Positions 32,601-44,000 of a stretch of DNA of 64,000 nucleotides are shown here, piece by piece. Source of the DNA: Gautieria morchelliformis (taxonomy: Eukaryota; Basidiomycota; Agaricomycetes; Gomphales; Gomphaceae). Both the position numbers and the translations under genes were made by a program. Numbering within the stretch: position 1 is the stretch's first letter; each line of letters begins with the position of its first letter. The stretch covers positions 310,001-374,000 of the forward strand of contig WHVA01000042.1 in the NCBI GenBank assembly GCA_015179125.1, given 5' to 3'. The notes under the pieces are model-generated. The model worked only from the letters and a program-made list of their open reading frames with translations. It did not search any database and was not told the DNA's origin.

Positions 32601-33852
32601 CGAAAGCAGCAAACAGGCCATCATCGTCTAGGCACACGATCGATATCAAGCGCAGCGTAGCCTCTGGGACGTAAAGGGCATTGTGGAGCGTCAATTTCCT
32701 CCCCTTTCCACAGCGCACACGAATGGTGCCGCTACCGATCGCAGCTATATATTGACCACCAACACCACGTATCCTTCCGTCGATGGGGACAAAGTCTGAG
32801 AAGTCGGACCGTATGGGAGATACGTGTGCGGTACAGCCAGAGTCAGCGCACCAGGGTGAGAGCTCAGTGACGAGGTGAGCACTATCATAAGGGAATTTGT
32901 TGACATTCTGGATATGCAGGGGATCGGGAGTGGAATCAGTCGGATCCTCTATGGCAGCACAGGAGTAATAGCCATCATTCAGACAGGATTCATCAGCGAG
33001 AGCACTGTTGACATCGACAGCGAGGTGTGCAGTCGCAGAATCGGAATCGGATGAGTCAGCGGCCACGTTCGATTTCTCAACCTTCTTCTTCTTGCCACCA
33101 TCGGACTTCTTTTTCTGAGCCTCCTTGAACCAGTCTGGAGCTTGGTCTTCCGCGCCTCCACCCTTCTTCCAGCAGCGCTCAAAGGGGTGATTCTTCCCAC
33201 AGTTCGTGCATTTCACCCTGTCCCGACGATCCCCCTTAGCAACATTCGCTTTCTCGAGGTGAGTCTTTTCACGCGTGCCCAGGTTTATCGTCTCGATAAC
33301 ATCCTTCTTGCTGGGGGGGGTCCTCGCGCTCGAGAAGGAAGCCAGGAGGTGTTTTCGAACCCAATCAAGCTGAGTGTTCTGTAGCGCGTTCATCAAGACA
33401 AGGATCGTGAATTCAGCCTGAGACGGCGCTCTGCCACCTTCATAGAGGTCAGAAATGAAATCCTCAATCTCCGAGATGGTTTGGGGAGTGCTGTTGAGGT
33501 CAGAGAACTTGGCAGACATGGCAGAGTTGATAGCATTGATCTTCGTGATCATTCCACCTTGGTGAGCTTCGGCTTTCAGTCTGTCCCAAGCTTCTTTTGC
33601 AGTCAGGGTGGGATCGAGGAGGCGGCGAAGGGCATTATCAACGTGTTTTCCAAGCGTGCCGACAATACGAACATTGATCTGTCTCCACTCAGACAGTTTC
33701 TTTGCATCGGTTGGCACATCGACGGTTCCATCGATGAAGCCCATGAAGCCGGATTCCATGAACGCAAACTCCATGTCCCTCGACCACTGCAGCCAGGTAC
33801 CCTCTTTCAGCTTCTCGACGTCCTTGATTCTGACATTGTACTCAAGGACCAT
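29617..33852 (-). CDS. copia 3 Gag-Pol polyprotein (1411 aa)
   Basis: One uninterrupted frame. The chosen start is MVLEYNVRIKD at 33852; the frame stays open upstream through the primer-binding site into the LTR (to an ATG at 34098), but the earlier part lacks Gag features. Rough residues: Gag 1-210; knuckle CTNCGKNHPFERC 215-227 (spacing CX2CX3HX4C, one shorter than usual); protease DSGC 337-340; GAG-pre-integrase WHRRLGHL...CEHC 468-506; integrase D535, D598, E629; reverse transcriptase 935-1180 with HVDD at 1084-1087; RNase H about 1255-1390 ending ADILTKAL. All catalytic residues are present. It supplies the capsid, protease, integrase and reverse transcriptase for copy-and-paste transposition. 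Confidence 0.95.
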   Translation of the reverse strand: MVLEYNVRIKDVEKLKEGTWLQWSRDMEFAFMESGFMGFIDGTVDVPTDAKKLSEWRQINVRIVGTLGKHVDNALRRLLDPTLTAKEAWDRLKAEAHQGGMITKINAINSAMSAKFSDLNSTPQTISEIEDFISDLYEGGRAPSQAEFTILVLMNALQNTQLDWVRKHLLASFSSARTPPSKKDVIETINLGTREKTHLEKANVAKGDRRDRVKCTNCGKNHPFERCWKKGGGAEDQAPDWFKEAQKKKSDGGKKKKVEKSNVAADSSDSDSATAHLAVDVNSALADESCLNDGYYSCAAIEDPTDSTPDPLHIQNVNKFPYDSAHLVTELSPWCADSGCTAHVSPIRSDFSDFVPIDGRIRGVGGQYIAAIGSGTIRVRCGKGRKLTLHNALYVPEATLRLISIVCLDDDGLFAAFGDGRVAIKTRNGKIMAEGAKIGTDLYYISGDPKAIAESANIARAAPDLETWHRRLGHLNYSSIIKMAKSGMVEGMPVDLSTLPPICEHCVVGKQTKSPVPKLRKGVRAKRQLEKVFSDITGPEDVGSATGDRYVLNFIDDYTSMSWLFPLKKKSDATAVFKDWLALVERESNEKVLTFRTDNGGEYTSDEFESYLKREGIRHQTTAPYTSAENGRAERCHRTVMNRARAIRSDVKLPPSLWAESVRAAAYLKNRTHTRTLRGLTPYEMWFGVRPDISHLRELGCRAWVHIAGENPKIYNWSVECVLVGYSETSKAYRCLERHSGKIHVTRNVVFAESQDSRPRKLHPGVIANADAIPEPDPERDEDLSPVPCPIVSDPARSTDNTGVPTDAPTEVLLRHSTRVPKVSAAGAAMRGLSYESVMDRTLREMREIKAQTRGGAPLDSEEVGIFVAESEDEWCCVGEVDDPKTYREILKRSDALQWESSMNEEMNSLSKHGVWDLVPRTEVPDGRRVIPSKWVFLRKKDVVGTPKRFKSRVVAKGFVQRAGIDYTDTFAPVTRMESVRAILHIGAAMDWEIHQMDIKTAFLHGELDDAVYMEQLEGCVVKGKETHVCRLRKTLYGLVQSPRLWNARLNKALVEEMGFTRVAADHCVYTRTTADGTSILAIHVDDICVAASTTAEMVRVKADVGAIFDLVDLGEVHHLLSMAIKRDRAARTISLSQRAYIETIAKRLNLQNAYAKYTPLDHTVVLSKDLCPKSEDEVRGMQKIPYLTAIGSMMYVGMGTWPDISFAVSHLSQFSVNPGPIHWTQAQRVITYLYTTRDVELVLGGKNVLLSGWVDSDWASDRDDRRSTAGYLYSLGGGPISWSSKKQPTVATSSVEAEYMSCSYGTKEALWLRSLLKLVGFEQKGATNILCDNMGVIILTKDPTFHARMKHIDVAHHFIRERVTCAEVSFTHVPTRENSADILTKALSRPIFSYLFDKLGLRRLNGEVIA

Positions 33853-34008
33853 CGTGATGGCACGAGGGTGGTAGCGTGGGGGATTAGAGTGGATATGTGC
33901 GTTCAAAAAAAAAGGTCTCGATACGAATCGAAGAAGCGATATGTAGGCAAGTGTGATCTTCCAAGCGTAGTAGTGATTGACTAAAGCGAGGACGGAAGCC
34001 CCATAACC

Positions 34009-34219
34009 TATTGGAATCTGTACCGACTGTACCGACTGGTTAGATCTAGGTACAGGTGTATCAATACATATGAAAAAGCGGCAACTAGGTGAGATCACAT
34101 TACCTCAGTCTCACAGATGATTGTGATAGACTGAGGAAAGGATGTGAACTCCGACACGCGTCTCAAGTACCGCGCCAGCGGAGTTTGGTACGCGTATAGG
34201 TCACGCTTGAACTCCAACA
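34009..34219 (-). repeat. 5' LTR of copia 3
   Basis: Promoter-side LTR on the minus strand, TGTTGGAG...CCAATA. The primer-binding-like GGTTATGGGGC follows (minus strand, 34008-33998). The gag-pol frame is open inside it. Confidence 0.95.
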
Positions 34220-34224
34220 TCCAC

Positions 34225-35480
34225 AACAGCTTCTAGCTGAAGCGGAGCAAATTTGCCAGCACATCCCCAGGTAACCGGTAAATGAAGGTTTCACGTCTGG
34301 CGGGACTTCAATATCCTTGAATCTATATAGGGAGATGGCAGGACAGCGTTATAACCGCCGAAGTTCGTGCATCGTGCACAGGACGCTGCTCCTGATCTGA
34401 CGCTTTGGGCGAGAGTTTATCGATCGACCCATATACGATGGGAGAACCAGCCGTAGTTGTGTTGTCTGTCGTTCACGTTGATTCGGAATTCGCTGGGCTC
34501 AGGCTGTGGGTATAATTCTCCAAAGCAGAATATGAGTCTGATCTGTTGCAGGGACACGTCACATGGCCCGTAATTAGGAGGAAGCATTGTCTCCGTGTCT
34601 AGGTGTCCAAGGTCTACTTCGACACTAGCAGCTGTACAAGGATATGGCCACGTCTAGGGCATAGAGGAAGGTATCGTCATCGGAGTTTGGCGCGAGGAGT
34701 TGGGAAATAGGAGTCAGGACGTACGACATAAGTTGAGGCCAGGTTGGACGGCGACCGTGAGCGCGGGCCCGGGGAATCGAGGGAAGGTTGGGGTTGAATT
34801 TATGTGCCCTGGACAGCACAAGGACTCGTACTGGGCGCTGAGCATTGAGAATTGAGAAGATCTCGTCAGTCAGTCCGAGTTGTTCTACTAAAGCTGGAGA
34901 GAGCAGGACAGTTGCCGAAGTTCACGCCCAGGACGCTGCTCCCCGCTCCTGATCTGATTGTTTGGGCAAGAATTGTTTATCGACCGACCCATGCAATGGG
35001 AGCGCTAGCCAATGTGTGAAGACTTACAGCCATACTAGCCCGGCGCATTCCAATTCGATTTGAGCGACAACTACCATGGAGACCGTGAGTTCGGCTGTAG
35101 TCGGGGAACGACTGCACTGTTGTGCTGCCATCTGTACTTGTGCGATATTTACCATCGTACTCAAGTCCCTATTGCGCAAATTCTGCGAGTATTTTTTGCC
35201 GGCACGGAAAGAATGAGTGTAAGCGCAAGGGTGCCTTTCGGGTCGAATCGTCGATGAGAACCGTGGTATAAGTAGACATCCGGAAGAGAGTCAAGTACGC
35301 ACAGTAATTAAGGTCGCACAGGAATTGGTCGTGCTCCCGCAACGCGAGGCTTACAGTAAGACGGATAAGTAGAGTCCAATCAGATCATTCGTCAAATATG
35401 AGCAGTTTTCTACGGGATTAAGAGTATGCTGCACGGAGGCAGACGGAGTAAGCAGCGGGGAGATATCATGGACAGCCGAA
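34225..35480. repeat. Copy B non-coding repeat region
   Basis: Counterpart of about 8190-9331 in copy A and 39049-39870 in copy C, with two copies of the CAGGACGCTGCTCC sub-repeat. The empty target of the 9332-10717 element is at 35478-35479. Short ORFs only. Confidence 0.7.
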
Positions 35481-35819
35481 TTGGTCGAGATGCTGCCATA
35501 GACTCTGAAGGCGACCGGTCCTCAGCAGGAAGCGAGTGTAATTATTTTAGTTTGCTTTAAGGATTTCGAGCATGCAAAAGCTGGGTACTGTATGGGTGGA
35601 TAATCAATCGGAGGCCAACGAGAATGCGTCACGGGTGACACGAATGTCGGTCAACTTAAGCCGGCACCTTGTGATTTCAATCGCTCATCATACGCTCCAG
35701 CAAGGCATTTGTATCAGGTGCTCATATTTTAACGAGTACATGCTGATCCGTGCCTTCTGCCAGGACATAATGTTCATTTCACGTGAATCAACTTGTCTCG
35801 TTGATAAACGTTGCAACTC

Positions 35820-36938
35820 TCATGTCCTTCTCCGGTACTTGCTGCCTGTCAATGGAAAGGCTTTTAATACCAAGGCATCGATTGCCTTGTTGTCGAGCCT
35901 TGGCTTGTCACCGATGCGCCCCTTGCAGGACTCCATGAGATGTTTCCGAAGAGTATCTCTCCGGACGTATGTCCTGGGATACCCGTTGCGCATGCAGCCC
36001 TCGGGGCACAGCACCTCCTGTTCGTCTGAAAGGTCATGCTCAGGCTTTGACTTGCCCTTTTTTTGTGTAGGAGGTATGTCCGCCGACCCATCCTCAAGCC
36101 GTGTTCGCCTCGTGTTCGCGGTTACTCTGGAAGGCGAGTCGGGTACTGGATCCGGCTGCATAGCCCGTGATCCCGCCATCAAACTGGCAACATTTTTTGC
36201 TGCCGGTGGGGTGGCCGTGGTGGTCCACGCGTCCCCCTGGTTGTAATAATAGTGTTCCGTTTCGATGGTGGGCCTGTAGCATGCGTCTGGGTTATATCTC
36301 TGTCTGTCGAATACACGCGAAGGCACGTACATGTTTGGCCCACCATCTGGGCACGCCTTACCTCCGCTATCATAAGAGCAAGAGATGTTTCCGTGATACG
36401 CTGGTGCGCCAAGAGACATATCCCTAGTCTCTTGAACGCTTATGAACTAGGTCAGATACTTATGTCCTATTACACAAAAAAACCTTTGCCTACCTGAAAT
36501 ATTCTAAGAATTCCGCATATGGCAGGGACGTCCAGTCTATCTCCCCGCTGGGAGCCACACTGCATGACATCGGCCCAAGTTCTTGGGCGACACCCTCAGG
36601 AGCGCTGTTTGTGGACGACTCTTGCGGTAAATAAGGCGGTCCAGTCTCCTGACACCTGATAAACAGGTCAGATGTGTGCTGTTACACAGAAAACGTCTTT
36701 GCATACCGCAGGTATTCCGCACCATTCCCAGCTTTCTGAGCACTCTGCGGAAAGTCCCGCCTCACAAAGTGATGATATTCTGACCTGTGTGGGGGCCAGT
36801 GAGTTTTTCTGCGCTCTGACAGAAACACGAAACGTACTGAGGAGGTTGGCCGAGGTTGTTGGTCCGGGCCGGGAAGGCCGAAGTGTCAGGTGACACATTT
36901 GCCATCCGCTGTTCTGGACATTGCCTCTCCTGATCCAT
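35820..36938 (-). CDS. C2HC-finger-like hypothetical protein, copy B (about 314 aa)
   Basis: Exons (minus): 36938-36838, 36784-36707, 36655-36494, 36423-35820, with introns of 53, 51 and 70 bp, all GT-AG. The phases close to 315 codons with the stop. The start at MDQERQCPEQRMANVS is chosen because the frame is open there; an upstream ATG at 36992 or 5' exons are possible. A conserved block SEYHHFVRRDFPQS is followed by EIDWTSLPYAEFLEYFR. The C-terminal part has CPEGC...RRDTLRKHLMESCKGR, a C-x3-C...H-x4-C arrangement like a degenerate C2H2 finger, and a basic tail. It may bind nucleic acid; no named family. Copy A (11051-12240) has broken splice and frame. Confidence 0.6.
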
Positions 36939-37905
36939 CCGGTGCTCCGATATCGCAGCCTGCCAAAACATTGTTAGTGGTATACGCCGCAAGCTCGAGC
37001 ATGAATGCTTACTCTTGTTTGCGGGAGGTAGGGTATATACATGCCAGGATGCTTGCTTGGGCCCGGAACTGATGGGTGTAGCCCATAAGGGTTTGGGGCA
37101 GTGTACTGATCATAGGTGCTAATGCATCGTGGTATCCTATGTCAGCGTGCAGAGATACGGCATTGAATGGCAAGACTCACCTGCGCCCAGAGGTATTGCT
37201 GTAGTAGTGCATGGTATGGGAGAGTCAGAGTATGTTGCGACAGGGAAAGGAACGCATGTCCTTTATATATCTACTTGGGTCAACACACGAATAGTCATCC
37301 TAGTACACGCCTGCGTTGAGTCCGATACCCTGGGAACGGCATTATAGAGTTTACGTGTCAAAAACGTGGATACCTGACGGCATCCAGTCAAATGTAGACC
37401 AAGCTCAGATCGATCCTGTCGAGTCGCAATAATAGGGTGTCCCTGACACGATAACGCTACCTTCTAGCGAAGAATATCTAAGCATGTTTTGGGCACTCAC
37501 AGAAGCCGGAGAAAATATTCCACGTGAACAAGTGACATCGGGGCTTACATAAAAATGTTTACCGGATGGCGTTGGACTTCGACCTGTGAAGCTTGAAGGC
37601 TTGTAAGAAGCACATGGCTGTTGTGTTCCGACGCACCTATTTCAAAATGTTACAGCCGGAGCATGACTTTCTCGGAACCCCAATACTTTATCATCATGAA
37701 TCGCCGGGTGATCGCCGTTCTCCAAGTTCATGGTGATTATCAGTGCACGTGAGCTCTCCCGTCTTCGCTGTAAACTCTGGAGTCCCATTGATTCGGAGCA
37801 GGCCTGATAGGTTGGGGATAGAGATACATATCTTACTGCTGCGTCAAAGGATGGGCCCAGTCAATCATGAGACATATCCATGAGGTTTGTCCTTGTCTTC
37901 CCAGG
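36939..37905. repeat. Copy B distal part of the triplicated locus
   Basis: Near-identical to 12125-13124, then runs directly into CCCAGGTGCGCCGTGGCTTC. That is the uninterrupted form of the site that in copy A holds the CACTA-like and hAT elements. An ORF at 37129-37347 is identical in protein to 12359-12577, but no exon model is supported. Confidence 0.7.
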
Positions 37906-38394
37906 TGCGCCGTGGCTTCCTGGCATTATTAATTCCACGTTTCAAAAACCACATGTCACCGGCCGGCATTCCAAGTTTCCGATGCCACGCCTTGTTATAC
38001 ACTTACGTCCTGCAGCAGATCGCAGGCTTGTGCTGTGAGAACATTCTAGGTTCTCTCTAGCGTGCGGACTTGTAACTGGACGTAGCACCACAATGGCCTT
38101 CCTCCGTGTATAATTGTTTGCTCTTGGTGTGAGTAGCTAAACACCTTGAACGTGTTGCGTACGCCACCATTCCACATACCGATAGCTCGACTTCCATTCC
38201 GCCCCTTTTTGACCCTACGCCCTTGCGTTGCGAGGAAGGCCTACGGGAAGCTTATTCTGCAAGCAAGACGTCATTCATAAGTATCCGGAGAGGCGTGTAG
38301 ACTTTGGAGGCGACGTTTGGTGCCTTCGGAATACGCTTCCAGCGGGAGGTCTGCATATTGTAATTTCGCTGCTGCGTCACCGGTATATGAGGTT
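37906..38394. repeat. Start of copy C, with empty sites for the CMC and copia 2 insertions
   Basis: GGCATTATTAATTCCAC at 37922-37938 is continuous where copy A/B has the 6.1-kb CMC insertion. GAACGTGTTGCGTACGCC near 38149-38166 is continuous where copy B has copia 2. No gene. Confidence 0.75.
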
Positions 38395-38664
38395 TCCCGG
38401 TGGGCGCGGAGGCGCGAAGGTGCGCAGGGGAAGATAATGCGGATGCGATACGGCTGGTCGGGGGCAGCCGCGGATGGAGTGCGTGGTTAGGATGCTGGCG
38501 ATCGGGTAGGGTGGGAAGAGCCCGAGGGGGCCGGAGGAGGAGCATGATGGGTGCAGGCGCGTGGAGGGCCGCGCTGTGCACTGTTCGCGAATGTGAATAG
38601 GCTCGCGCTCACGATGACGTGGCGTATACGAAGATGGGTTTGAGGTCCTGCGTGCATTAGGATC
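38395..38664 (+). pseudogene. 3' fragment of the 6350-type gene, copy C
   Basis: Parallel to the copy B fragment: VGAEARRCAGEDNADAIRLV in the 38400 frame, then a frame change and GTTTGAGGTCCTGCGTGCAT at the 3' end. It shares the same breakpoints as copy B, so the two descend from one truncated ancestor. Confidence 0.8.
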
Positions 38665-39389
38665 ACTCCCTTTGAAGGGCTGACTCCGCTATTCTTTCTT
38701 TTTTTTTTGGCTTCATCTGATACTCTACGAGATTATACCCCCGGTTGTGATGTCTTGTATTATATTTTATGTAATGCGAGCGTGGACGTAGTCATTATAT
38801 TATTCCTAATTTCCAGTAAAACGGAGGATCTTGCCGTGGAGTAGGTCTGGAGCTGGCCGTGCGGCGACGTTCCGCGTCTGAAAAAAAACATTCGTCCATT
38901 TAATTGAGATTCAGTGTTCAGTGTTCAGTGCTCAGTGTTGACGTCGCATGCTCTCCCTGAGACCTCAAGACCAGAAGGTCATGGTGTCGTACAGCTAGAG
39001 CACTTGTACTGTCTTGACTCCTGTTCAGGGGATGTCCACAACAGCTTCTAGCTGACGCGGAGCAAATTTACCAGCACATCGCCCTGTACCAGGTAAGTGA
39101 AGGTTTTACGTCTGGCGCGACCTCAATATCCTTGAATATATATAGACAGATCGCAGGACAGCGTTATAATCGCCGATGTTCGTTCATCGTGCACAGGATG
39201 CTGCTCCTGATCGGATGCCTTGGGCGAGAGTTTATCGACCGACCCATATACGATGGGAGGGCCAGCCGTAGTTGTGTTGTCTGTTCACGTTGATTCGGAA
39301 TTCGCTGGGCTTGCAGGGACACGTCACACGGCCCGTAATTAGGAGGAAGCAGCATCTCAGTGTCTAGGTGTCCAAGGTCTACTTCGACA
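38665..39389. repeat. Copy C 3' flank and repeat region
   Basis: Matches copy B, including the empty copia 3 site (GATGTCCACAACAGC) near 39029-39043 and one copy of the CAGGAYGCTGCTCCTGATC sub-repeat near 39194. No gene. Confidence 0.7.
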
Positions 39390-39394
39390 CTAGC

Positions 39395-39617
39395 TGTTAG
39401 TAATCGGGACGATGACACCGCCGAGGCAGAGCCGGCACGCACTTAGCCGGAAGTTCGAGAACGCTCTCGACTCCGGGTTGCTGGTGCACCGGCATTGCAT
39501 CGGCACAGCAGCTCGAAGATATTAGTAATATAATGGACATCGTATTTTGTATATAAAGGCAGGCGATCTCAAGTAGATTGTACAACAACAGATTATTATT
39601 TACTCCTTCGTTCCACA
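39395..39617 (+). mobile_element. Solo copia LTR (223 bp)
   Basis: TGTTAGTAAT...TTCCACA, flanked by the 5-bp direct repeat CTAGC (39390-39394, 39618-39622). It is the same family as the LTR at 368-590. The copy B sequence has the unbroken site (GACACTAGCAGCTGT near 34621-34635). A TATATAAAGG box lies at 39551-39560. It is a typical product of LTR-LTR recombination. Confidence 0.95.
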
Positions 39618-39622
39618 CTAGC

Positions 39623-40812
39623 AGCTGTCCAAGGATATGGCCACGTCTAGGACATAGATGAAGGTATCGTCGTCGAAATTTGGCACGAGGAGTTGGGAAA
39701 TATGTGTCAGGACGTACAGGATAATTTGAGACGAGGTTGCACGGCGACAGTGGGCGGGGGATCGAGGGATCGAGGGAAGGTGGGTGCGCTTGAATTTATC
39801 GGCTACTGCAGCACAAGGACTCGTACTGAGCGCTGAGCATTGAGCATTCAGAAGATCTCGTCAGTCGGTCGGTCGAGCAAGTGGTTGGCTTTAAGCGCGA
39901 GTGTCTTTGTAGCCGACGCGCTGGCTTAGGGCAGAGCTCGCTGACGCCGCCGCGAGGAGAACTTGGTTACGTTGAGATGTTTCGCCCTTCTCGAAGTCGT
40001 ATCTGAAGCTTCAGAACCCGGATGTCTTCGTTTAGATCCTATAAACGATTCTGAACCGTTAAGTGTTTCTGTCCCCATTTCGAACTCCTAGGATGTGCCT
40101 GCGCAACACCCTGCATAATATTCGGCTCAGTCCAGGTTGGGACGGCGCACAGCGCAGAGCCGAGAGTTAGCTCGTATTCCCCATCGTGCTGCGGCGGTTA
40201 CATGCTCGAAGTCAACTTTAATGCACATTTCGATGTACCCTCTGAGGCCGGTGCGCTTCTATCGTTATCGGGCAAGGTTTTGTAAAAAGAGGAGAACAGT
40301 AGCGGTGGAAGTCTTTCCTCTCCGCAGCTGCGAGAGGCAGTCCTCTGAGATTTCGGCCTCGGAAGGTCCAGCAATTTCAGAGGTATCTCCGTGAGATAGA
40401 GTGGTGCCGGTCGACTACCCATTGTCGGCCATAGATTGATATGATGACACACGAAGTGATAAAGGAAGCAAAAGAGCTAAAATCTAGGCTACGTGAAGTC
40501 AGCACGGGCAGGGATAGTGAGCTAGACTATTACTCCATCACTTGTGCGAATGTGGGAGTGCGACACAAGGGAGCGAGCGAACAGAAGACGCGAGGGGACA
40601 GATAAATAAGGCCGGAGTGAGCCTCTCATTGAGACACGATGACAATCTGTACGCAGATCCTGACGCGTCGAAGTGAGACTCAGGCCTTCATGAAGACACG
40701 TCCAACGGAACGAAAATCAGCAGAGGCGGGGCGTAAGCGCACCTTGGGAAGAAAAGACAAAGAAAAAGAAGCAAAGGCGAGGGCGACATGTAGGTGACCC
40801 GACAGCATGTAT
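39623..40812. other. End of copy C, then gene-free stretch
   Basis: Similarity to copies A and B runs to about 39870. From there to 40812 I find no repeat partner and no coding signal beyond short ORFs (40137-40394, 40198-40452) without motifs. Confidence 0.5.
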
Positions 40813-41039
40813 TGTTAGTGTTAGTAAGCAGAGAACGCACGGACCATGACGCTATTTTATAATCTCGCTAGAACATCATCGCACCTCAGTGAAACTGCCG
40901 TTCACTGAGGTGAGACTTACCTGTCGTTGGACAGACAGTTTACTTATCATATCCCCATAGATAACCTGTCTTAAGGTACTTTACTATATACACAGTGAAA
41001 CTGCCGTTCACTGAGATAACCTGTCTTAAGACATTTTCA
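40813..41039 (+). repeat. 5' LTR of copia 4
   Basis: Two hairpins with the AGTGAA/TTCACT core (40882-40912, 40993-41013) and a repeated GATAACCTGTCTTAAG (40965 and 41014 regions) mirror the layout of the copia 2 LTR, although the sequences are otherwise diverged. The start is uncertain by a few bases. Confidence 0.75.
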
Positions 41040-44000
41040 GGTTATGGGCCCCATTGATAGTACAGTACCTACCAGCGGCGCAAAGTCTTTCGCAGTTCCC
41101 AAGCTTGCCCGGGATGGGTCGAACTGGGTAACGTGGAAGATACAGATGAGGGCTACCCTTGCGGCAAACAAGGGTGTGCTACGACACCTCGATGGCACAG
41201 CTCGCTTACCAGCCCCGATCCCGACGTACCCTCCGAACCAGGTCCTGGATGAGGATGAGGAGGAGGCACTCGAGAGGGCAGAGAAGCGTTGGGATGAATA
41301 TCACCAACGCGAGGCCTTAATTACTGCACAGGTTTTTACGATAATACCGGACTCACTCTTGATAGAGGTTCGGAAGCTCGGTTCAGTGAAGGAAATCTGG
41401 GACGCGATATGTGCAAAGCACGAGAGTAGAGCTCTCACGGTCAAGGTTGATATATGGCGCAGGATGTATGGGATGAAGTGTGAGGATGAGTTGAATGTTC
41501 GCACCCACCTCGAAGCTCTCATGAAAATGCAAGAGCAGTTAGCTGGAATGGATGCAGGCCTTACCGATGATGACCTCGTCACCGTGATTCTAGGATCGTT
41601 GCCAAAAGGGTACCGACCACTCATCAACGCTATCTCGTTGTCAGCTACGCACGCGTGAGTCGTGCTCACACCCGATACGGTCGTCCAGAGTCTACTCGAC
41701 GAGTTCGAACGGCTCAAGATTGAGGAGCGGCAGCTTAAAGCTACCGAGCACGCACTCACAGTCGCAAAGGGTCGCAGAAAAGGCAGACGTACCGACAGCT
41801 CCAACAATGCTGGGAAATCAGACATTGAGTGCTGGAAATGCGGAAAAAAGGGGCATATAAAAGCTGATTGTAGATCAAAAGGGAAAAAGGAGAAGGACGG
41901 CGATAAAAAGAAGGGGAGCGAGTCAGTAAATGCTGTGACTGAAGACAGTGAGTGGGCCTTCACCACCACATTCGCCGGTCACATACTCTCTTGGGAGAGT
42001 AGCAAGCACAAAGGAACCGAAGTTGACGTTTACAACTTGGGAGCCTCGACTCACATGTCCCCGGATCGCCATCGGTTCACTACCTTCAAAGAAATCCCAC
42101 CCCGTAGAATTGCCACAGCCGAACAGATGATCTTCACTGCGACCGGGGTTGGAGACATGCGTGTTGTCATCCCGAATGGGAAAACAAACGACTCACATAA
42201 CGCTGAAGGACGTACTTTATTGCCAAGACTTGGCATTCACATTGATATCGCTAGTGCGATGTGATAAAGCTGGATTCGCCGTATTCTACGCGATCAGCAT
42301 TGCAGGATCCGAGATGCGAAAGGCACAACTGTGGGCAAGATACCGCTCAGAGATGGACTGTACAAGGTGGAACATGGATCACCTACAGAATCAGCCAATG
42401 CCGTGCAGAAAATCCTCACCATTGACGAGCTCCATCGCTGGATGGGTCACATCTCCCCACACGCCATAAAAAGCCTCGTAGTTAGAGGCGTTATCACCAG
42501 CATTGAAGTAGACAAGAAGAGCATACCTACGTTCTGCACATCGTGCGCGCAAGGGAAGATGACACGCAAGCCCATCCCTAGGGAAAGAATAGGGCCGCGA
42601 GCTACAAAGCTCGGTGAAAAGATACACAGCGATGTATGGGGACCTACCACCCCTCAGAGCTACGACGGGAGGGAGTACTTCGTCAGTTTTACTGACGATT
42701 TCACTTGTTGGTCACGCGTCAAACCAATGAAAAGAAAAAGCGAAGTACTTACTTGCTACAAGCAGTACGAGGCTTGGATAGAGACACAGCATGGCGGGAA
42801 AGTCAAACGACTTCAAAGTGATCGAGGGGGAGAATACCTATCCGAGGAGTTCGATCAGCATCTGAAGTCGAAGGGAATAGTCCGAAGTCTTACCGTTCAC
42901 GATACGCCAGAGCAGAACGGTGTAGCAGAACGTCTAAACCGCACCTTGATCGAGCACGCACGTGCCATGTACTACGCAGCCGACTTACCCAAGTTCCTAT
43001 GGCCGGAGTCCGTTCAACACGTGGTCTGGCTCAAGAACCGCACATCCACTTACCTGTTGGACAGGAAAACCCCCTATGAGCTCATGTTCAACAAAAAACC
43101 GGATTTGTCAAACTTACCGGAATGGGGCGCCAAGGTCTGGGTGCTAAAGGAGGATCACGGGAAGCTAGATGCGAAAGCAGATGAAGGGCGCTGGGTTGGA
43201 TACAGCAGAGAAAGCCAAGCTCACCGGATATACTGGCCGGGAAAACAGCGAGTGACAAACGAGCGCAATGTCGTGTTCGACAGCAATGTCACTGTTGGCT
43301 TGAGCGATATATCAGCTGAGAACGAAGGGGAGAGCATGCATGACAGTCAGCGCACTGCCCCAAACAAAGGCCACAATGTACCCTGAGAACATCCCAGTGA
43401 TGAGCCAATCCTGCACCAGGCAGCACCTGAACACACCCATGACGATGCGCAAGCACTCCAAGCCGATCCACTTGAAGGTTTCGAGGCGCCTGAACCTGCA
43501 ACGGGACCCGAGCAAGGGTGCAGACATAGACTACGCAAACCGTCAGCGTATGTCCGCGATATTGCGCAGGGCCAAGGCACTAGCTCTGGACGTGTGAACG
43601 CACCTGCGTATCCGCGTGGCATGCCGATCCCGCCCCAAAGCCCAAATGGGGACTCCAGGGAGACCGCTGCCATCGCAGCCCTCCATGATTCCGAGTACAC
43701 TGTCGATTCAGACTGCGACGACGTCGAACTTGAGGGGGAGTATATGGAGTACATGATGATGGCAGCACAAAGTGCGGGAAATGACCTCAAGAACATTGAG
43801 GAAGCCCGGAGACTCGACGATTGGCTAGAATGGGACGTGTCAATAAAAAAAGAGCTAAAACAGCACGAAGAGGTGGGTACCTGGGAACTGGTAGAGCCAC
43901 CTAAGGACGCGAACATCGTTGGAAGTCAGATCATTCTCCACTATAAGCACGATGCGAGCGACAACCTTGTCAGCCGCAAAAGCAGGGTCGTCGCCCAGGG

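Larger units (their letters stand above)
29398..34219 (-). mobile_element. Ty1/copia retrotransposon 'copia 3', intact and recent
   Basis: LTRs 29398-29608 and 34009-34219 (211 bp each) differ at two positions only. A perfect 5-bp TSD TCCAC flanks it (29393-29397, 34220-34224). The empty site is in copy C (GATGTCCACAACAGCTTCTA near 39029-39048). On the minus strand GGTTATGGGGC follows the 5' LTR and GAGGGGTGTG precedes the 3' LTR. The polyprotein frame is complete. By structure this is the only potentially active retroelement in the window. Confidence 0.95.
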
